Source: Bradyrhizobium sp. 199
GTDB taxonomy: Bacteria; Pseudomonadota; Alphaproteobacteria; Rhizobiales; Xanthobacteraceae
NCBI RefSeq assembly: GCF_023073355.1
Contig: NZ_JADPJI010000002.1
Coordinates: forward strand, 434,001-498,000
Direction of reading: 5' to 3'
DNA length: 64,000 nt
Shown here: positions 61,165 to 64,000 of the stretch, one piece after another
How the letters are laid out: every line of letters starts with the position of its first letter
Position numbering within the stretch: position 1 is the first letter of the stretch
Translations under genes and position numbers: made by a program
Notes under the pieces: generated by a model
What the model saw: the letters and a program-made list of their open reading frames with translations, nothing else
What the model was told of the DNA's origin: nothing
Databases searched by the model: none

Positions 61165-61829
61165 TCACCGCGCCAGCCTGTCCAAAAACCCCGTCAGATC
61201 ATCCGTGACGTGATCGACATGGGCGGCGTCCCGGCCCTCCAGCTCCCAATCCTCGCGCACCACGAGCACGGTGGTCATGCCGAGTTGGTGCGGGACGGTG
61301 AGGTTGCGGGCGAGATCCTCGAACATGGCGGCGCGTGTCGGATCGACCGCATGGTCGGAGAGGAATTTCCGATACGTCTGCTCAGCCGGCTTCGGCTCGA
61401 ACTCGGCGGCGATGATGTCGAACACGCCGTCGAAATGGCTGGCGAAGCCGAGCCGCGCCAACACCGCGTCGACATGGTCGACCGAGCCGTTGGTCAGGAT
61501 CAGCTTGCGCCCCGCCAGCTTGGCGATGGCCTCGCCGAGCGCCGGGTTCGGCTCCAGCGGCGAATGGTCAATCTTGTGGACGTAGGCGAGATAGTCATCG
61601 GCGGAAACGCCATGCAGGGTCATCATGCCGCGCATGGTGGTGCCGAAGCGCCGGTAATAGTCCTTCTGGATCTTTCGTGCGTCCTCCTTGCCGACGTTCA
61701 GCCAGTTGCAGACGAACTCCCCGATCCGCGCGTCGACCTGTTGCCACAGATTGACGTGATGCGGATAAAGCTGTTGTCGAGGTCGAACACCCAGGTATCG
61801 ACGTGGTCGAAGGTGCGGGGCGAAGTCAT
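61165..61829 (-). pseudogene. HAD-family pyrimidine 5'-nucleotidase, frameshifted near its 5' end
   Basis: The intact reading would begin at 61829 with MTSPRTFDHVDTWVFDLDN, the HAD motif I (D-x-D), then change frame near 61765-61775. The other frame supplies the rest: YPHHVNLWQQVDARIGEFV, then GRKLILTNGSVDHVD (motif II), a Lys in EFEPKPAEQTYRKFL (motif III), and AMFEDLARN (motif IV). One missing base between the two explains the break. GAGAGGG before 61829 is a good ribosome site. As sequenced, no product contains both motif I and the rest. True mutation or sequencing error cannot be told here. Confidence 0.85.
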
Positions 61830-61843
61830 CAAAACCCTCTCGA

Positions 61844-62902
61844 TCACGGCACCGCGAAGCGCAGCGTCTTGCCGCCGCTCGACATGTCCACCGCGCCAAA
61901 GCCCGTTGGCGCAAATCCGCGCGCGCCGCAATCGGTCTGCTCGTTGGTCTCGAACTTGGTCTCGCGCGTGCACAGCTGCCTGTCGCCGCCCCAGTTCAGC
62001 GGCCGGTCCTTCAGCTTGACGGCGCGGTTGTCGCCATCGACGGCTTCCGCAAAGCTGAAGATCTGTTTCGGCTGGCCGGTCACATCAGGGTGCAGGCACG
62101 TCTTGGGATCGATGCGATACCAGCCGCGGCTGGTCACGGACTTGCCGTCATCGGTCGCGATCGCCGCCATCACCTTGTGCGGCGTGTCGTTGCACCAGGT
62201 GAGGCCGGTCGCCGACGGCGTCTGCACCGCATCGACCATGGTCTTGAAGAAGTTTTGCGAGCCGACGATGTCCGACGACAATCCGCGGCTTTTCAGGAAC
62301 GCTGCCAGAGCGCCTTGCGTCTTCGGCCCGTCGACGCCGTCGATCGGCGCGGCGTCGTAACCTGCGATCACCAGCAGGCGCTGGATCCCGGCGAGGCGGG
62401 CCTGCTCGTCGTCATATTCCGAATCCTCGGCGAGATAGGCGGTGAGGTTGCCGTCCGCTGCTTGCGTCGGCGTCACTTGCGTGAACGCGACTTGCGCCTG
62501 GCCGCTGCGGCACTGTCGTGCTGCCGCGATGACGAAATTGTCCTGCGCCACGCAGAGCATGTCGCGGCCGTTCTGCGGGATCGGGGAAGCGCCATAGACG
62601 CCGAGCGCGCGGGCGTGGAGCAGGATGCGGTCGGCGGTCAGCGTGCCCTGCACCACCACGCGGCAGGTGGCGGGATCGATCCTGAACCAGCCCCGCGTCG
62701 CGGTCGCAGCCTTGTCGTCGATGCCGATTGCGGCTTCGACGACATAGGACATGCGGTTGCAGATCTTGAGGTCGGCGAAAGCCGGCGCGGAGGAGAACAA
62801 GAACGAGACGGCTGCGGCCGGCAGCGTCATCAGCAAGCGCGTCAGGACGGAGCGGCGAGGCCGCCGCTCTCCCAGTTCTGTCCCTGGCCACTCATCTCTC
62901 AC
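61844..62902 (-). CDS. exported protein with two DUF1036 domains and a peptidoglycan-binding-like helix region
   Basis: 352 residues with an N-terminal basic stretch and signal peptide ([26 protein letters not shown]). Two DUF1036-type domains, each with a [14 protein letters not shown] / [15 protein letters not shown] strand and a [10 protein letters not shown] / [10 protein letters not shown] motif, flank a middle part with [37 protein letters not shown], which looks like a peptidoglycan-binding_1 module. GTG 62902 overlaps the argB stop by four bases and supplies the basic n-region; ATG 62830 would lack it. Possible cell-wall role. Confidence 0.85.
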   Translation of the reverse strand: MRDEWPGTELGERRPRRSVLTRLLMTLPAAAVSFLFSSAPAFADLKICNRMSYVVEAAIGIDDKAATATRGWFRIDPATCRVVVQGTLTADRILLHARALGVYGASPIPQNGRDMLCVAQDNFVIAAARQCRSGQAQVAFTQVTPTQAADGNLTAYLAEDSEYDDEQARLAGIQRLLVIAGYDAAPIDGVDGPKTQGALAAFLKSRGLSSDIVGSQNFFKTMVDAVQTPSATGLTWCNDTPHKVMAAIATDDGKSVTSRGWYRIDPKTCLHPDVTGQPKQIFSFAEAVDGDNRAVKLKDRPLNWGGDRQLCTRETKFETNEQTDCGARGFAPTGFGAVDMSSGGKTLRFAVP

Positions 62903-63786
62903 TTGTGGATCAGCGTGCCCGTGCCCTGGTTGGTGAAGAGTTCGAGCAGCACCGCATGCTGCATCTTGCCGTCGATGATGACGACGCCCTCGACTCCTTG
63001 TTCCAGCGCGTAGATGCAGGTCTCGACCTTCGGGATCATGCCGCCGGAGATGGTGCCGTCGGCGATCAGCTTGCGCGCGTCCTTCACCGAGAGCTGCGGG
63101 ATCAGCTTCTTCGACTTGTCGAGCACGCCGGGCACGTCGGTGAGAAGCAACAGGCGCTTGGCCTTCAGCGCGCCGGCAACGGCCCCGGCAAAGGTGTCGG
63201 CATTGACGTTCAGCGTCTGGCCGTCCCTGGAGGTCGCGAGCGGCGCCAGCACCGGGATCAGCTCGTAGCCGATCAGCTGGTTGAGCAGCGTGAGGTCGAC
63301 CTTCTCGGGGTCGCCGACGAAGCCGAGATCGATCGCCTTCTCGATGTTCGAGCCGGGATCGATGATGGTCCGCGTCGTCTTCGACGCTTTCACCATGTTG
63401 CCGTCCTTGCCCGATAGCCCCACGGCCTTGCCGCCGGCCTCGTTGATGTAGCCGACGATCTGCTTGTTGACGGAGCCGGCCAGTACCATCTCGACGATTT
63501 CGATGGTGGCGGCATCGGTGATGCGCAGGCCGGCGGCGAATTCCGAGACGATGCCAAGACGCTTGAGCATGGTCGCGATCTGCGGCCCGCCGCCATGCAC
63601 CACCACCGGATTGATCGCGGTCTGCTCCAGCAGCACGATGTCGCGGGCAAAATTCTTCGCGGTCTCCTCGTCGCCCATGGCATGGCCGCCATATTTGATG
63701 ACGATGGTTTCCTCGTCATACTGCTGCATGTGCGGCAGCGCCTCCGACAGGATGCGGGCCTGGTCGAGCGGGGAGATGTCGGTCAT
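62899..63786 (-). CDS. argB: acetylglutamate kinase
   Basis: 295 residues; phosphorylates N-acetylglutamate in arginine synthesis. It has [80 protein letters not shown], and MIPKVETC, all as in bacterial ArgB; feedback inhibition by arginine is typical of hexameric forms and is not visible. ATG 63786. Its stop overlaps the DUF1036 start (GTGA). Confidence 0.97.
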   Translation of the reverse strand: MTDISPLDQARILSEALPHMQQYDEETIVIKYGGHAMGDEETAKNFARDIVLLEQTAINPVVVHGGGPQIATMLKRLGIVSEFAAGLRITDAATIEIVEMVLAGSVNKQIVGYINEAGGKAVGLSGKDGNMVKASKTTRTIIDPGSNIEKAIDLGFVGDPEKVDLTLLNQLIGYELIPVLAPLATSRDGQTLNVNADTFAGAVAGALKAKRLLLLTDVPGVLDKSKKLIPQLSVKDARKLIADGTISGGMIPKVETCIYALEQGVEGVVIIDGKMQHAVLLELFTNQGTGTLIHK

Positions 63787-63860
63787 CGGCGGATCTCGCT
63801 GGCGGGACTAACGCGGCCTGCGTTCTATCCGATTGGCGCGCGCGGCGCAAAGTGGTCTTC

Positions 63861-63913
63861 GTGCCCCGGAGGCTGCGCAGCGTCGCTGCGTGCCGCCCCG
63901 CGTCCGGGACACG
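63861..63913. repeat. GTGCCCCGGAGGCTGCGCAGCG repeat
   Basis: Short copy of the GTGCCCCGGAC family, ending GCGTCCGGGACACG. Lies between the 3' end of the partial gene at 63918 and the argB start. Confidence 0.75.
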
Positions 63914-63917
63914 CACG

Positions 63918-64000
63918 TCACTTCTTCGCCACCGCCGCCAATGTCACCGCCAACCAGCTCGCAATCATCACCGTCCCACCGGACGGCGCCGCATAGGGAA
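63918..64000 (-). CDS. DUF423-like membrane protein, C-terminal end (5' part outside window)
   Basis: Open to the right edge of the window. The visible 26 residues read PYAAPSGGTVMIASW then LAVTLAAVAKK and stop at 63918. The Pro-x-Gly-Gly stretch followed by a terminal hydrophobic helix resembles the end of DUF423 (YgdD-like) proteins, small membrane proteins of unknown function. Weak call based on a short piece. Confidence 0.45.
   Translation of the reverse strand, partial: PYAAPSGGTVMIASWLAVTLAAVAKK

Overview
The window is a 64 kb piece of a GC-rich alphaproteobacterial chromosome. Gene content (class I lysyl-tRNA synthetase, DUF2865, DUF1036 and DUF6460 proteins, dapD/dapE/argB order, SRP RNA beside dnaX) and several families of palindromic repeats at gene ends point to a Bradyrhizobium-like member of the Rhizobiales; this is inference from recognised families, not from a marker gene. 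Coding is dense and mostly housekeeping. I see no transposase, integrase, prophage, CRISPR array, tRNA or rRNA gene.

Region by region. 1-5.7 kb: the 3' end of xylA, a sugar ABC transporter with a short single-domain ATPase, then an aldo/keto reductase and a lactonase-type amidohydrolase that could form an oxidative sugar route. 5.7-8 kb: an amino-acid-type binding protein and a TPR-methyltransferase. 8-10.8 kb and 27.2-30.5 kb: the two halves of the four-gene ligase-associated DNA damage response set (exonuclease and ATP-dependent ligase; Lhr-type helicase and PdeM phosphoesterase), separated by about 16 kb of unrelated genes. 11-18.4 kb: a small membrane protein, a frameshifted metallo-hydrolase, a MATE exporter, pyrD with a DUF952 gene, a decayed HTH/S24 regulator, and a TetR gene divergent from a SnoaL-like/DUF3237/aquaporin operon with a clear palindrome between. 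18.8-27 kb: lysK, a binding protein, a SCO copper chaperone with a small membrane protein, a flavoprotein/esterase pair, RidA and an NTF2-like protein.

30.5-42.9 kb: small and DUF proteins, pyrE, a GST, a LysE exporter, polA, an acyltransferase, UDP-glucose dehydrogenase and hrpB. 43-46 kb: a retropepsin-like protease, an MNT/HEPN toxin-antitoxin pair and phosphomannomutase/phosphoglucomutase. 46-49 kb: an Lrp regulator and a HIT-NudC-PfkB operon. 49-52.6 kb: SRP RNA, dnaX, ebfC, recR. 52.7-58 kb: ampG, rmuC, def, fmt, truA. 58-64 kb: a minus-strand run with argB, DUF1036, a frameshifted HAD nucleotidase, dapD, DUF805 and dapE, ending in a partial DUF423-like gene.

The most useful second-look items are: the split DNA-repair set; a DnaX that has lost most of its zinc-binding cysteines and a PolA whose proofreading motifs are degenerate; three broken genes (two by one-base shifts, one by several lesions including an in-frame 33-bp duplication); a perfect 70-bp inverted repeat flanking rmuC-def-fmt-truA; a 24-bp-periodic motif array with CtrA-like boxes between rmuC and def; and a HEPN toxin with a non-canonical active-site motif.
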